Shown: positions 1 through 13,675, counted from the stretch's first letter. The stretch: 64,000 nucleotides of DNA from Argopecten irradians (GCF_041381155.1 NC_091134.1:54881944-54945943); one strand, 5' to 3'. Made by a program: numbers and translations. The notes: generated by a model not told the origin, from the sequence alone.

Positions 1-1089
1 TTTTAATATGATAAATGTTGATTGTGTTGAATTTGTTATTATGAAGAGAATGAGTTGTTACGTATGTCACTACTAATGCATCAGTATGATATATTTATTT
101 CCTTGAACACTTTCATTACCGGTAAGACATAAATGGCATTATATATATATACTATTATTTTAACTGATGACATATAAACATGATAATGAATTGTACATTT
201 TTGAAATTTTTACGGCTTTGCCAGTGTTCATTATATTATACTAGTACTGTATTAAATCAAAACATTGGGCATTGTTTACTTTATTTTGTAATATAAAGGT
301 TCAATAATCTGCTCTTTTTGGTAAAGTTGTTTATGCATTCACAGCAAGGAATAATTTTTTTAATTTTTTTTTAGTGTTTTGGGTAAGATTTTTACCTTTA
401 ATTACTGATACAAAATGTGGTAGGCTTCTCTGAAAATTATAACATGTAATTACACTAAGATTTTATTAAAGTGGTTAAAATGACATGATATTTGTCTAAG
501 TTGGGTTGCTATTGACATAGCTGCAATATTGTAGCTCAAAAGACTTTTAGACAGAAAATGGTATCGTCTTTAGAGCTACAATTCCTAAATTGGTGTCTGT
601 TACTGCTAATGGAGCGAATCATTGATCATGCAAATCATTACAAAAACATTTATATACATTTTATAGTACTGTACTTGTTTTATATCGCTTATCTAGTAGG
701 CAATAAAACTGAATCGTCTAAAATATCAAATTCACAGCGAGACAGTAGTTTTTTAAATATATATATGCAATAATTGCCTTTCCGGATGGGGATTTATACA
801 GCAAGTCTACAAATTGTGAATTTGACATGTTGTGAGTGGTAGGGTAGATATTAAGAAGGATCGTGATGTTTGTTTTAGACAAAAACAATATAAAAATGCA
901 TATATATGCATAAAATAATTGGAAACCCAAAAAAGTACAGAAAATTGTGCACGAGTGATTTTCAGAGGCAGTGCTCCACTAAGACATATAGGGACCATTT
1001 CGTACGTGGCTGAATGGTATAGTAGGCCGAGTACATACATTCGTTCTATTGACATAACCATATCACTAGAACCAGAAGATACTGAACTC
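1..1089. other. AT-rich non-coding
   Basis: Only short frames without motifs, splice partners or similarity; nothing called. Confidence 0.5.
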
Positions 1090-1172
1090 TTAAGAAATAT
1101 GATACAAAGGGAAGTAACTCTGGTATACCTTTTGGTCTATCAGAGTTACTTCATTTTGTACCATATTCTTAA
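1090..1172. repeat. Foldback, 33-bp arms
   Basis: Arms at 1090-1122 and 1141-1172 pair with few mismatches (TTAAGAATATGGTACAAA...CAGAGTTACTTC). Confidence 0.7.
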
Positions 1173-1203
1173 TATTTTTATTAAAGTAAGAATTGATTGT
1201 GAT

Positions 1204-1309
1204 ATTTTTGACATACATTGGGTGTTCTAGCATATCCAGTGGTGCGCTACCATGATACATATGCTAGAACACCCAATGTGTGCTACACACTAATATGAAT
1301 GTCAAAAAT
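1204..1309. repeat. Foldback around TGGGTGTTCTAGCATAT
   Basis: Arm 1204-1235 pairs with 1259-1308. The second arm carries an 18-nt insertion (GTGCTACACACTAATATG). It lies 32 bp from the preceding foldback, so the two may be one compound element. Confidence 0.65.
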
Positions 1310-1586
1310 TTGACAAACAATGCTTATATTTACATTTAAAATAGTCATTATCGTTTTAAAAAGGAAAATGTTAAAAAATAAAGCAAGTAAATAAAACAAC
1401 CGACTTAACAATAGCAGTAGATGAAATATTCTCCCACCATTCACTGATTTGGTTTTAGCCGTGGGAGATTTCTCTGTCAACCCCTAGGGTACACATATGA
1501 TAGATTGCGCGCTCTAACCTTTTGAACCTGAAGACAGGCTATTATCTCTTCTTTTTCTTTTGTATATGGGAGAAAAAGAATTATTC

Positions 1587-1720
1587 CCTACCTATGAGGG
1601 TGTGACAACAAAATCACAATCCTAGGGGGAATTCCTGAATGTCAAACCCTCGGCAAGCCTCGGGTTGGACGTTCATGAATTACGGGTTGTGATTTTGTTG
1701 TCACACCCTCTAGGTAGGTA
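1587..1720. repeat. Foldback element, about 65-bp arms
   Basis: Outer arms GAGGGTGTGACAACAAAATC (and complement at about 1690-1711) and inner arms TGAATGTCAAACCCTCGG / CCTCGGGTTGGACGTTCA make one long hairpin with a loop of only a few bases. Confidence 0.8.
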
Positions 1721-2322
1721 AAGATTCTATTAGTCATATCAATAAACCAGATATACAAAGATAGATACAATAATTCAATCCATTTCAAATATTTTAATTA
1801 GAATATATTTTCATATTGGTCAATTTTAAGAATATTTTAACAGTTTTTGCTTTGAATTCTCACACTGACCTATACCCAGTGTTTTTGTGACCTTTTCAAG
1901 TCTGATTATGGTATTAGTACGCCAGAACCTAACTGCCAATGTTGATATTGGAAAATAACATGCATTGGGCCTAGTAGCAACATATAGGTACTGTTCAATG
2001 GTTATGTAAATATTGTTAGATATGATATTATGATTTCTTTCTTGATATTTAAAATACAAATTTGAAACATCAGTTTTACTTTATCTATTTATCTTAGAAA
2101 TTTTAATGTAAATATTGTAACTATTCTATTATAGTTCAGGATATCTTGTACATGTATAACAATTAGTGTACACAGGATGAGATACAAAAAACAGTTTTAT
2201 AGAAACTTTTCCTAATTCTGATATTTTAATCAAGAAAATTTAACAACATGAACATTTTCTAGCCTGCCTAAAATATTTCTGATAATTAAAATAAAATAAT
2301 TGGTCCAGAATAATTTCAGAAA

Positions 2323-2483
2323 ATATTACAGAGTTATATCCCTTGCGGGTAGGTATAGATTGTTACGTCATTATATTGTGAGCGCAATTTACTTTGTTTT
2401 CTCCTAAACGTTTGACTTTACACTCACAAACACATGACATCACAATCAATACCTACCCGCAAGTGCAGATAACTCTGTAATAT
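2323..2483. repeat. Foldback element, about 50-bp arms
   Basis: ATATTACAGAGTTATATCCC / CTTGCGGGTAGGTATAGATT at the left is mirrored at the right (ATCAATACCTACCCGCAAG ... AACTCTGTAATAT), with a roughly 60-nt centre. Confidence 0.8.
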
Positions 2484-4371
2484 GGAAATTCGGAATAGTA
2501 CATTGTACATTTATCTGCAATAAAAGATTTAGATGCTAAAACTAATAAAGTCATCTCGAGGTTTAAATTTTTGCCCGGCAAGGCTTGCAAAAATAAAAAT
2601 TTCTTAGACTTGTTTCATAAAATTTCATATGAAATAAACACTCATTTAAGATCTTATTTTTATCAAAATCAATGTTAGATTACCATTCATAAACTCCACT
2701 TATAATGATAATTTTACTTTACTCTCTTTTCATTTTGCTGGAGTGATTTGTAACAGTAATTTGTTTTTATGAAACATGTTACCTTAGTGTCAAGATGCAG
2801 GGAAGCTAGTGTTTGACTACATGTAAAATTTCTTGTGATAAAATTTTGTCTCCATACGTATGTGATATTGTGATGTGGTATTAGTTTGTATTTTGGAGTC
2901 ATGAAAGGATGTTGTGTTTGGCAAATTTGAGATTTTCATGAGTACTCGGTAGTTCTGTCAAAATGGTGAGAATATACATTATTTTATGCAGAATTATAAT
3001 GTATTGTATATCTATACCAAATTAATTATTCATATTTGTAGAATGATATTGCAGTTTTTTGTAGTCATACTAAATGAGTAATAACTGAAAAGTTTTAAAT
3101 GACAGAAGAAAAAAATTATGACTTTAAAAGAATAATCAATCATTCTTTGCCTTATAATTTTGGATTCAGTTTGAATTTGTGATACTTCTGGTTGGTCAGA
3201 TCTTTCTGATTGGCCGATGCTGTTTTGCATACCATGTAAAAAGAAAAATTCGAGAACGGCATGAAACCCTGACATCATCGTGACACCACAATAGAAACAT
3301 TGATGTTACGTATTGATTTGGAAAAATAATCCCTCAAAAAATCACTAGAATGGTACATTTAAACACATTATATTTATCAAATATATAATAAAATGATTAT
3401 AAGCATTGGTGTCACTATGCGGATTCACACAGTTTGCAAACAATTTTTTTTTCATATTCCGATTTAATTAAAAAAATCGTGACATCAATGCTTATGTACT
3501 AAAAAAAACCCAAAACAAATAGGATTTTCAATAAGTCACCAAATCAAATATTTTGGCATACAAATTGCTAAAATAACCTCGTACACAGTATCTCATAGAT
3601 AATATTATACTTCCAATTCTATCTGAAGTAAGTGTTTTTTAATGAAGTCTTTAATGAAGTATGATTTGTCATGGAATACCCGTATAATGTTGAGACTCTA
3701 ATCAAGCTAACTAGATAAAGTGTACTTCAATGTAGGAGTTACCTCCCTTAGTGTATCAATATCGCTCCAATAAACGGTTGAAATTGTAATGTGCCTTTTT
3801 ACTGCATATACACACATGTAAAGGCACAATTTAAAATGGTATAGTGGATACCACTAACATTTTACCGGTAGTATCGCTTATACCTTATAACCGGGTTGAA
3901 CTGTATTATCAAATTATCAAACTGTCAGAAAATCCCATATTACTTTGGACCTATTACTTTACAAAATTAAATGCCATTTAACTAAATGATATATTTAAAC
4001 TATATAACTTTTTTTTCTGTCTGATGTATCAATCATGTTGATCAGATTCTCTTGAATTCCATGTCCTTGTCACAATACATATATACACATTTATGTGAAT
4101 CATTGAGGTTATGTTATTGCTTCAAAACATATCTGCATGCTGGTCATAAAACCATTAATGTGAGACAGTTTTGTATATTGTAAATTTTCGAGCCAATTTT
4201 CGTGTATAGGAGGTGGTCAGAAGTCCAAAATTAGATATTGTTTACAATAAATATATTTCAGATATATGGTAACCTCTGATCAAGTGTTTATTGTTTATGG
4301 TACACATCCAGCCTCACAGTGAACATTGTCTCATGGAGGTGACAGAAGAAGTGGGATACTATATAATATCC
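2484..4371. other. AT-rich non-coding
   Basis: No supported gene. Short frames at 2714-2902 and 3030-3278 (minus) have no domain. Confidence 0.5.
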
Positions 4372-4474
4372 TAGCTACTGTTGTAGCGGAAAAGATAACA
4401 CCTTCTGACTGACTTATCAGTCAGCAGGAAAAGTCAGTCAGAAGGTGTTATCTTTTCCGCTACAACAGTAGCTA
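4372..4474. repeat. Perfect hairpin, 44-bp arms, 15-nt loop
   Basis: Arms 4372-4415 and 4431-4474 are exact reverse complements (start TAGCTACTGTTGTAGCGG). The loop is 4416-4430. Perfect identity implies a recent origin or ongoing correction. Confidence 0.9.
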
Positions 4475-7400
4475 CTAATATCCAAACATAACACAAACAA
4501 GTAATGACTGTGTAATAGTAGGCATCAAAGATGTTAGAAAAAAAATAATTGCATTCATTTCATTATAATACATAGTAATTAGTTAATAGTTGCTATACAT
4601 AATGACATAGATTTCCGTCTATTCGATACTCTCTTTTTTATATTAGATGTAATATTGTTTATCATAAAGAACAACTGCGTGTACTAAGATAAGCAGCGTC
4701 GCGTTGGCCCAGTGGTTGCAATTACCGGTATGTCACATCAAATTATCACAAGACCTCAACTTCTGAACATTGAATTGGAATTCTATGTGAAGAAGTTAAC
4801 TGATATCGGATTGGTGATAGTTCCTGTTAGTACGCCGCTTTTTTAACCAGATTATATATACAAGTTTGCTTTCCTTTAAAAAAAGGAAAGCAATACGTGG
4901 ACCCATGGTAGTTTTTATTTTTTATGAAGATTGATTAAAATGGCTTCATGTCATTAAAGTTCGCCTTTATAAATGAAATATAAAATTGTTTATCGGTGTG
5001 CTTATGATTAGAACCATTCCATTGGTTTATGAAGAAGTTTACAAAACGCTACACTGTAACAATACAATTACCATTAATTTCGAAACGGCAATTTGATGTA
5101 AAAGTCTTGGTCTAAATTGACTGATTATAATGTATATCTTTGGATTGATCAACATCTCCTACGTTATGAATGGTGTTACTTAGGCCATTGTTAGAGTGAG
5201 GTTTATACACCAAATACATTTTGGGATCTTGATATTGATACCTTAAATATATTTTGCCTTAAACGTCTCCTTCATATAATGCAAATGCTTTCCATCAATA
5301 CCACTTATGAATGGTATATACACTAAATATGTAACAGCATTTCACAGATCAAATATATCAATACATTGAGCAAGTATGTTCTATGCATTTTTCAGATAAG
5401 TGATTATACGGTACAAAAAGATAAAATTCAGTAAATAAAATAAAGATTTTCAATACTTTTATATATGGCAAATCTTAAAACACATTGTGACTGATAATGT
5501 TTTTATCGAAAAAAAGCTAGCTACATGATACGAAATAACGATTTTCTTATATGTAAGACGGCTACATGATATGAAATCAAATGCAATTAAAATTTGACAT
5601 TTGGAAGACACTTTATCCCAGAAAATAAACATTCCGGTGTAAATGTCAATAATATACACAGTAAACTTGAAATAGTATACATATTGTCATCATTCTCCAT
5701 TGTAAGCCAAGAAATCAATGCCTGAAGACATGAAAACTGTAGTAAATTCAAACTGCCAAATGCAACATGCTGACTTATATCTAGGTCCTTTTTTAATTCA
5801 CTTGGTTAACAATACATATAATACTTTTTATACATATATTTCACCAATATTTAAAGCAGAACTAATATGATGATAAATTATTTTGAAGTATTTGTCTAGA
5901 AAAGGAGTCATGAGCATCACTCCTATTCCAGGACTGAACTTTTTAATAAGTATTTATTGATAGTGTTGCGACACATAAAATTCACATTTTTACACACATA
6001 TTATGCATTATTTCTTTATTTCCGTCACCATTGTACTCTATTGTGACACATTATTTCATTATTCACTATTCACATCACTTATAATTGCATTATTTCTCAT
6101 ACTTTTTACACCGTTGTACTATATTGTAACATATTTTATCCTTATCCACATAATTTTCAGAAATATCTACCTTACATGTTAATGGTACATGGAAATACTT
6201 ATCTTCATCATTTTGATAATTAGATCTTCAACGACTACATTTCTCTATATCTTTGATAGCAGGATAAATCTTTTGTTCATTGAGAGCAAGAAGATATAAA
6301 TCATCAATACTCTTAAGGCCACATATTCCATGGCTGGTTTAAACACCTCATTTCCAATTGATATAACACTTTCTATACATGCCCATGCTAAGATTAAGTG
6401 AACCTGTTATCTAATTATTATTCTCCAGTTACAAATCATTTGCAATAGCATTATTGTAATGTTCATTTTGTAGTATTCTGTTAATTTCAGGGTCATCAAA
6501 TTTAACATAACACTATATTGATATCATCTTTAGGATTCCATTGCCCCATTTACGAGCCCATGTCTGGGATTTGATGTTTCTGTAATAAACATAACTTTAG
6601 AACCTATGAAGAAAAAGTAGTGTTTTATTTTACGCAATCCTCTAGCCTCACGAATTTCTGAGTGAAGTATATTTTCATCAATAAAATCGTGTTTTTATAC
6701 CTTGTAATTTGTATTGCCTTCCTACCTAAAGGAGCAAACTTTGAGCTTCACTGTTCACTGTTTGCCTATAATGTATCTGTTAAAAGATTCACACAATGCA
6801 AAGTATGTAAGTCAACACAGAATCCGCTACAGGTCCCTCCCATCATTAAAATGTTGCTTGGTATTTTATAAAGGTCAGACTGCAGTTTCGGCCTCGCCTG
6901 TAGCTATGTGGCAATTTGATACCTGTGACATCTAAGATTAACACTGAGTGCTAATTGATGATTTAAATGTTTCCTCAGTCGATATCAGTTCTGAAGGGAA
7001 CGTGGTCTCTATGCTATTAAATGGCTTTCTACCACTGTCATGACATATTGATTTACTAAACTGTATAGATATCTTTTTGTATATATGCACACAGTTTATC
7101 TTCTATCATTCGGAACTTGTTTCTTCTTACACACCAGCCGCGAGAAATTCCGAATATAATACACATGCGTACTAAACAAATCTTACAGGGCTTCCGCTAA
7201 CTTGCCGCTGATACATTTACAGCAATTATTTTCAAATTAAGCAGTATTGCAATAAATCTTAACTAAAATTAAGTAGGATTCACTTTACTAGACATCTGAT
7301 ATAAGAATCCTACATATGTAGCACAACGGATTTATATATTCTCACTTAGAAATCCTTGGTAACACATTTGTAAAGTTGACGTTCTTGTCCACAAACTGGG

Positions 7401-7758
7401 AAATGACCTTGAGTGTTTGTCAAGGTGAAGGTCACTAAGTACATCCAATGTTGTCTATAAAGCGGTGAACATGGTAGTAAAAGTCACCACACAAACAAAT
7501 TACGCATGTTTGGTCAGTATAGCTTAGCAAACGCTACGTATTGAAGCTGTCTACACAGAGATAGAAATGCCAGTGTTCTTAAGGAGATCAAGTACTACAA
7601 TTTTCACAATATTTTTATAGGATTTTGAAAGTCTCAAATTCCATTGCGTTGTATTAATTGAAAAATTGGTGAAATGTCGAATTTTGCCACCATTACCATT
7701 TTGATTACGCAATAACTAATTATTTTCTGGAATGTGGAATTCTATATGTCGAGGTCAC
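4475..7758. other. AT-rich non-coding
   Basis: Around 4,692-4,715, GTCGCGTTGGCCCAGTGGTT resembles a tRNA-type A box and could be a SINE head, but no B box follows. At 5,990-6,145 there is a faint duplication of TTGTACTCTATTGTGACA. Confidence 0.4.
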
Positions 7759-7856
7759 ACGGAAATCATCTTTGCTAGCTAAAGCTTCTGATTACGTTAC
7801 ACTCCAACGTTCTTTGAGTGGAACGTAATCAGAAGCATTGGCAAGCAAAGATGCAT
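7759..7856. repeat. Foldback element around TTCTGATTACGTT
   Basis: CATCTTTGCTAGCTAAAGCT then TCTGATTACGTTACACTCC at the left pairs with AGTGGAACGTAATCAGAAGC then TTGGCAAGCAAAGATG at the right. Arms are about 45 bp with a few mismatches. Confidence 0.75.
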
Positions 7857-8170
7857 GGAAATATACATGATTTGTTTTTTAACCAGACATAACGTGATAA
7901 TATAAGTGTGGTTTCATTTATCTTAAATGTCCACGATATAAAAGGATTGGAGAACAACAGTATTTCCAATATCTAAAATCCTAGGACGATTCGGACTGTA
8001 AATATCGCACAAAGCTTTGCTGAATGCTGATGTCGCTACAATATACTGAACGCTATATATATATAACCTTTCATATAGGTTTATCTGAAGATAATAAAGA
8101 AGTAGACTGAATTAAAAAAAAATGATTATAAAACTAAAAGCAATACACGAATTATAATGTTCATGTTTAA

Positions 8171-8501
8171 AGATGCTCCACCGCCGACAGAGCCTAAATG
8201 ATATTCATAATTTGAACAATAATTGGTGTTTAATCGTGTAAATATATATGTCTAATTAACACATAATGTAATAAAAAATTATTTATTTTGCCTTTGGTGC
8301 ATGCGCAACCAGTACATCATTCCATAAAGGATATAGTTTAACGGATTTTTTTCGGGATGCAATTAATTATTATTAGAAGCTCAAACTTTTCCACGATGGT
8401 AATGGTGTAAAGTAAGTAACTTTTGTAACTAAAGAAAAATATTAAATCGTCTGGTGCTGTTTGATAGTGAAAAAATACTATTTGTCAGCGGTGGAGCATT
8501 T
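8171..8501. mobile_element. TTAA-flanked MITE, copy 1
   Basis: Terminal inverted repeats: AGATGCTCCACCGCCGACAG at the left and the complement of ATGCTCCACCGCTGACA at the right. TTAA sits at 8167-8170 and 8502-8505. About 330 bp, AT-rich, no ORF. The TTAA flanks recall piggyBac-type target duplications (inference). A second, inverted copy is at 12,884-13,675. Confidence 0.75.
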
Positions 8502-8639
8502 TTAACTAATTTTAAACAACAGGATAAAAACCGAATAACAATAATACAACATCTATTAAACACGGGAATGCATATGTAAACTAATTTTTTGGAGTAGTTA
8601 CCGTGTTATGATTAATCGACAATACCTACCATACATATC

Positions 8640-8960
8640 AGTTTATTTCACAGCGACATCCATCATACATATCAGTTTATATCACAGCGACATTTATCAT
8701 ACATATCTAGGTCACTGCGGCACCAATTGTACATATCTAAGTCACAGCGACATCCACCATACTTATCTAGGTCACTGCGGCACCAATTGTACATATCTAA
8801 GTCACAGCGACATCCACCATACATATCTAGGTCACTGCGTTACCAATTGTACATATCTAAGTCACAGCGACATCCACCATACTTATCTAGGTCACAGAGA
8901 CACCAATCACGTATATCTAGGTCACAGCGACACCAATCTTGCATAACTAGGTCACATTGA
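8640..8960. repeat. 30/60-bp minisatellite
   Basis: About ten 30-bp subunits in alternating 60-bp higher-order units (GGTCACTGCGGCACCAATTG and AAGTCACAGCGACATCCACC variants). Because the unit is a multiple of three, a 112-codon frame (8608-8946) stays open and would encode a ten-residue repeat (HTYLGHCGTN / CTYLSHSDIH). With no start context, splice sites or homologue, I treat the frame as a by-product. Confidence 0.85.
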
Positions 8961-11805
8961 CGCCAACCATTAGGTCAGTTCTGGGTCAAGTCACGGTCTT
9001 TGATGAGTATCGGTTTGCCGTAAACATTAGTAATGCCACAACAGTAGGCTGCAAAAAAATCTGATGTATGGTATTGTGATGGAGGAAACGCGTCGTATCT
9101 AGTTGTATTATAGTAATAAAGTAGCAACTACTTTTTGTAATTAACAAAGGAATATGTAATATCAGTTTATTTTACATACAAACTCCGACGCATCAATTCT
9201 GATGGTATTCTACGCAAATTCAACTCAAATGTTATAAATAAAAGAAACTTTCCGAAAACTAATACAACCATTTAAAGTCAACATAATTGACCAATACCGA
9301 TTAATGTTGTTGATTATTAAGCCGGCGATGTTATCATTGTCTCACATTACGGAAGATGTTTTCTTTCCCCATTGAGAATAGATGTGGTCTGTCATCAACA
9401 ATTAAAGTATGGAATGAATACTTAAGTGCGTCAATTGAAATAAACGAAAGTTGAAACATTTTTTTTTTAAATGAGGTTTAGATTTAGAACAGAAACCAAC
9501 GACATGATCGTTTCCCTGTATTAGTACCGACTCCTTATTTTTATTTCTGCTTTGTGACAAGATACATCATTCAGTACAAGAGGCAGATGTCTATATGCCA
9601 TACGTTACGCATGAAAATATTAAAACGTTTTGCAGACCAATTGGAAAGCAAACACTATTTTCGCTAATGACGTGGTCTTAAAAAAAAACCAAAAAAAAAC
9701 TATAACTTGCAAAATGTATTCCGTTCTGATGAAGACCCCTGTATTCTGCATTCTCATGTCATGCGCAGCTGCTTTGTAGCATAAAAATAAATACTATAAA
9801 TATGATAGGACTAGACGAAATATAAAAGTTGTTTGAGATGAGAGTTCAGTTTACCTTTATAAGGTGACTTGTTGTTTACGTACCGAGATAGAGTAATTGA
9901 TAACGCCTAAGAAAGCTCGTTCACCCCATTGTCTGTAACCTGTCTGGACAGATGTTGTTGTGGACTTTGGAACCACCTACTGAACTAATCGATCTCAACT
10001 TCTAGAAATTATTATACCGTAACATATCCTGTTCATTGTATACCAAAGGCCGATTAAATGTCTTGTGTTGCATTGGTAAATAAATAAGTTTGATTTAGAA
10101 GGAAAGAAGCTTTCGATAATTTCTTTGTAACTTTTACCTCTTATGTCTTCATTTAAATGTGATTGGTGTATTATTTGTAAATTGCGTTTTCAGTGCTTAC
10201 TAATTAGACGACCTAGTCTTCAATGTTGAATGAAATCATCATTTTTATATAAGGATTGGTCAGTTATACCTATTTATATTGCTATGGGCGGTGTTCATTT
10301 GTCCCCATCACCGAATTGCATCATAATTCGTTAATTAAACTGCTCAACACGACTTTTAAAACTTGATAAGTAAAATTATTTATTCTTTTTTCATAATTTT
10401 GTGTCGTAGTTATTGATTGTAAATTGTGAATTGATGCCATAACATTATAAATCGATTTGTTATTTCTTGTTTTCATGATAAAACGAGGGTTTCAATATAC
10501 CTTCGACAAGTCCAACCTTCGTCACTAACTTCACGTCACAATCATCGGAAGGTGGGACTAATCGACGTTAAATCTTATTTTACTCTTTTAGTTTTCGTAT
10601 CTCGAATTCGACGTATTGATATCAGCCACAATATATAAATACGCTACATTGTCTTTTACTGTTTGATCTAACTTCCATGTAAAATTTACATTTTCCATAA
10701 ATAGTCGACGATATAAAGTGAAAAGTCAATGGCCATAGTTATCACGCCACAATAAGAGGAGATTGTATTAGTTCAGAATATGTTTGCATGTACCCAAAGT
10801 TCTTTCAAAATTCAAAAAGTCTAATGGACTACTAAATCTTGAGCACTCTCACTTATGCATGGTATATACTATGATTGGAGACCCATCGTTTGGAAAAATA
10901 ATAACATTTATTGCACAATTAATCTGTACTAATGTAACCTGATATACCAGGATTTCAGTTTTAAAATATTATGGAGCTTAGTAAACTTAAATAACTTTCC
11001 GTGGAGAATAAGTAAATACTTATTGATGAAATCGAGTTTAAGCCAGCAAACAATAGTATAAAACTGGTTATGTATGTTTACAAGAAAACAACTTGTCAGA
11101 AGCCAGTACCTGGTATTAAAATGTTGTTATGACCTAAAATTGGGTACTCCAAATAGTTTGATCTGACGTAATCAAAATTGACCCATGTTAATCTTAACTA
11201 GGGAATCCCTACCTGACAATATACACGATACATAGTGTATGACCTCTTACGTTTTCCCTGTTTACCTGGACTTTGGACTTCCAGAAATGAGTGACACATT
11301 GCTTATGAGCACAATAACACACCTGCTTTGTCAATGGACCTGACGAGCTTGTAAACATCCTGTCTGTTTTAATTGTAAATAAATCTGGTATAAAGACGAT
11401 ACTTTTCCTCTCACAATTTGTTTTCGTTGAGTAAGATCAACACCACTTCTTACATTTGAATAAATATTTTTTGTACAATAAATTCTCTATTTCGCCACTT
11501 ATAATTACTCAACCCTACCTGAACATACAACACACGACTGTAAACATAACCAACGACCAAACAACAATTGATTGGTATATTTTCGTTTTAACTGTGACAA
11601 GTTAAATTAACATTCCAACTGAACATCAATTAACATCTTAGAAAGAATATATCTTTACAAGTAAGTCAAAACTTTTTTGCGCGAAAATCAAGGGGATTGC
11701 AATTTTGATGTACCGTCATTAATTTCTGACGTTTTGATATTTTCACATTGCCCAATTGCATGAACGCTATCAAACGCTATCTTTTTTAGCTGGGCTGATG
11801 AGTCC
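8961..11805. other. Non-coding, no feature recognised
   Basis: A small hairpin around AAGTCCAACCTTCG (about 10,508-10,560) is the only structure seen. Confidence 0.4.
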
Positions 11806-12180
11806 GTCGTCCGGAAGGGCGGGGCCCGATAGGGGAAATATAGCAAATTCTTTAAAATCCTTCTTCCCTAGCAATGAGGGGATTGATTTCTAATTTAGTC
11901 TGAAGCTTCCTTGGGTGAAAGGAAACCGATTTTGTTCAAACGGCGGGTCTGGTCCCCCAGAGGCCTGAGGGGCGGGGCCCAATAGGGGAAATATAGAAAT
12001 ATATCTTTAAAATCCTTCTTCTGCAGGAGTGAAGGGAATGATTTCTAAATAAGTCTGAAGCTTTCATGGATGAAGGGGAACCAAATTTGTATAAACCGTG
12101 GGGTGAGGGGGGGGGGGGCTGATCCGCAAGGAGCCAGAGGGGCGGGGTCGTATGGAGGCAATAAAGCAAATTCTTAAAAA
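11806..12180. repeat. GC-rich degenerate tandem repeat, about 150-165 bp unit
   Basis: Two and a half diverged copies, each with GAGGGGCGGGGCC, GGGGAAATATAG, AAAATCCTTCTT, and TAGTCTGAAGCTT then a GGATGAA block. It stands out from its AT-rich surroundings. No supported coding. Confidence 0.75.
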
Positions 12181-12883
12181 TCCTTCTGTAGAAATAAATA
12201 GATTAAGTTCAAATCTAACTAGCTAGCTTGTTTTCTTAGCCCGAAACCGGTGAGTGATACAAGCCCAATGGGTCTCGTGTTAGTTTTCCTATTTAAGTGT
12301 ATGTATTGCAACGGCTGCGACGATCACTTTACAGTCATAAACAACCCATTCATTAGAAATTGTCTTTTGTTTATTTGTGTGTCCTCGTTTCCCTTTGAAC
12401 GGATGACGTACGTGGTTTACTCGTGTTTTCTGTATATACACCTACTATCATGGCGTGAAACATCAATGAACAATAGCTCCAGGGGAAGCCGGTATGGTGA
12501 TGATAAAACCACGCAAACCTACACATGCTATGGGACTGTTTGTTCTAAAGGTACAAGATGACCAATATAGTAGGTCATACGTGCTTCGTCATTCTAAACA
12601 GCAACAAGTCCAAGATCTGGAATAACAAAACTAATCTAAACTAATCGGATTGCAATACTGTGGTGCCTCCCTCTTATGATCCATATTTGATGCGAAATGC
12701 TAAAGAGATGTTTCAGCCAAGTCCTTACTATCCAGTCAAAATAGTTGGATAAAACAAACAATTAATGTAATACTTGCTCACTGATGTACATTTTACAATG
12801 GATTTCAATTAGTTGTACATGGTTATTAGAATTTAAATTTTAAGATAACATTACATATTTACTTATTGTCTGAACTTTGTTAA

Positions 12884-13675
12884 AGATTCGATCTCCGCCG
12901 CCGACGAATGGTATTTTTCTCTATCAATAACAGGATCAGAACAATAAGAATTTTTCTTCAGTTACAAAAGTTACTTACTTTACACTGTTAACACCATTGA
13001 ATTTTTTTTTAATTTTAAGTCAAGATAAAAATATATAGAAAAAAAATTATTACTTGCGTCCCGAAAAAAATCCATGGCACTATGCCATATATGAAATTAC
13101 GTACTGATTGTGCATGCACCAAAAGCAAAATAAAATATTTTATATGCAATTTTGTTTTAATTAGACACATAAACACGATTATACATCAGTTTTTGTTCAA
13201 ATGATGGGTATCGTTTATGCTCTATCGGCGGTGGAGCCGATGGGTATCGTTTATGCTCTATCGGCGGTGGAGCTAAATGGGTATCGTTTAGTGCTCTATC
13301 GGCTTGTAACATTGGAGCTGATGGGTAGATCGTTTTAGCTCTATCGGCGGTGGAGCTGATGGGTATCGTTTATGCTCTATCTTGGCGGTGGAGCTGATGG
13401 GTAGGATCTTTATGCTCATATCGGCGGTAGGGAGCTGATGGGTATTCGTTTATGCTCTATCGGGAACGGTGGAGCGCCATCTTGGGTATCGTTAAAGTTG
13501 CTCTATCGGCGGTGGAGTACCGATGGGTATCGTTTATGCTCTATCGGCGGTGGAGCTGATGGGTATCGTTTATGCTTATGGGCGGTGGAGCTGATGGGTA
13601 GTCGTTTATGCTCTATCGGCGGTGGAGCCGATGGGTATATTGTTTATGCTCTATCGGCGGTGGAGCCATCTTGGA
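12884..13675. mobile_element. TTAA-flanked MITE, copy 2 with expanded minisatellite end
   Basis: The reverse-complement relative of the 8,171-8,501 element. Its left end (12,884 on, after TTAA 12,880-12,883) matches the right part of copy 1. Internal blocks such as TTACAAAAGTTACTTACTTT and GTGCATGCACCAAAAGC correspond. At the right end the terminal repeat has multiplied into a minisatellite. Confidence 0.7.
13203..13672. repeat. 36-bp minisatellite built from a MITE terminal repeat
   Basis: About 13-14 units of roughly 36 bp, GATGGGTATCGTTTATGCTC followed by TATCGGCGGTGGAGCT. The GGCGGTGGAGC part is the MITE terminal repeat. Units vary by short irregular insertions, which may be real or assembly errors. 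The ORF across it is a by-product. Confidence 0.85.

Noticed and set aside
4692..4770. tRNA-like A box (SINE head)
   Set aside because: No GGTTCGANNC B box and no cloverleaf; left as a remark only.
8608..8946. 112-codon frame with a ten-residue repeat
   Set aside because: The 30-bp minisatellite unit is a multiple of three and has no stop, so an open frame is expected by chance. No start context, splice site or homologue.
11797..11825. Hammerhead-ribozyme-like CTGATGAGTCCGTCGTCCGG
   Set aside because: The core CTGATGAG and a short stem II are present, but the required GAAA and a plausible stem III/cleavage site are not. Sister copies of the repeat do not keep it.
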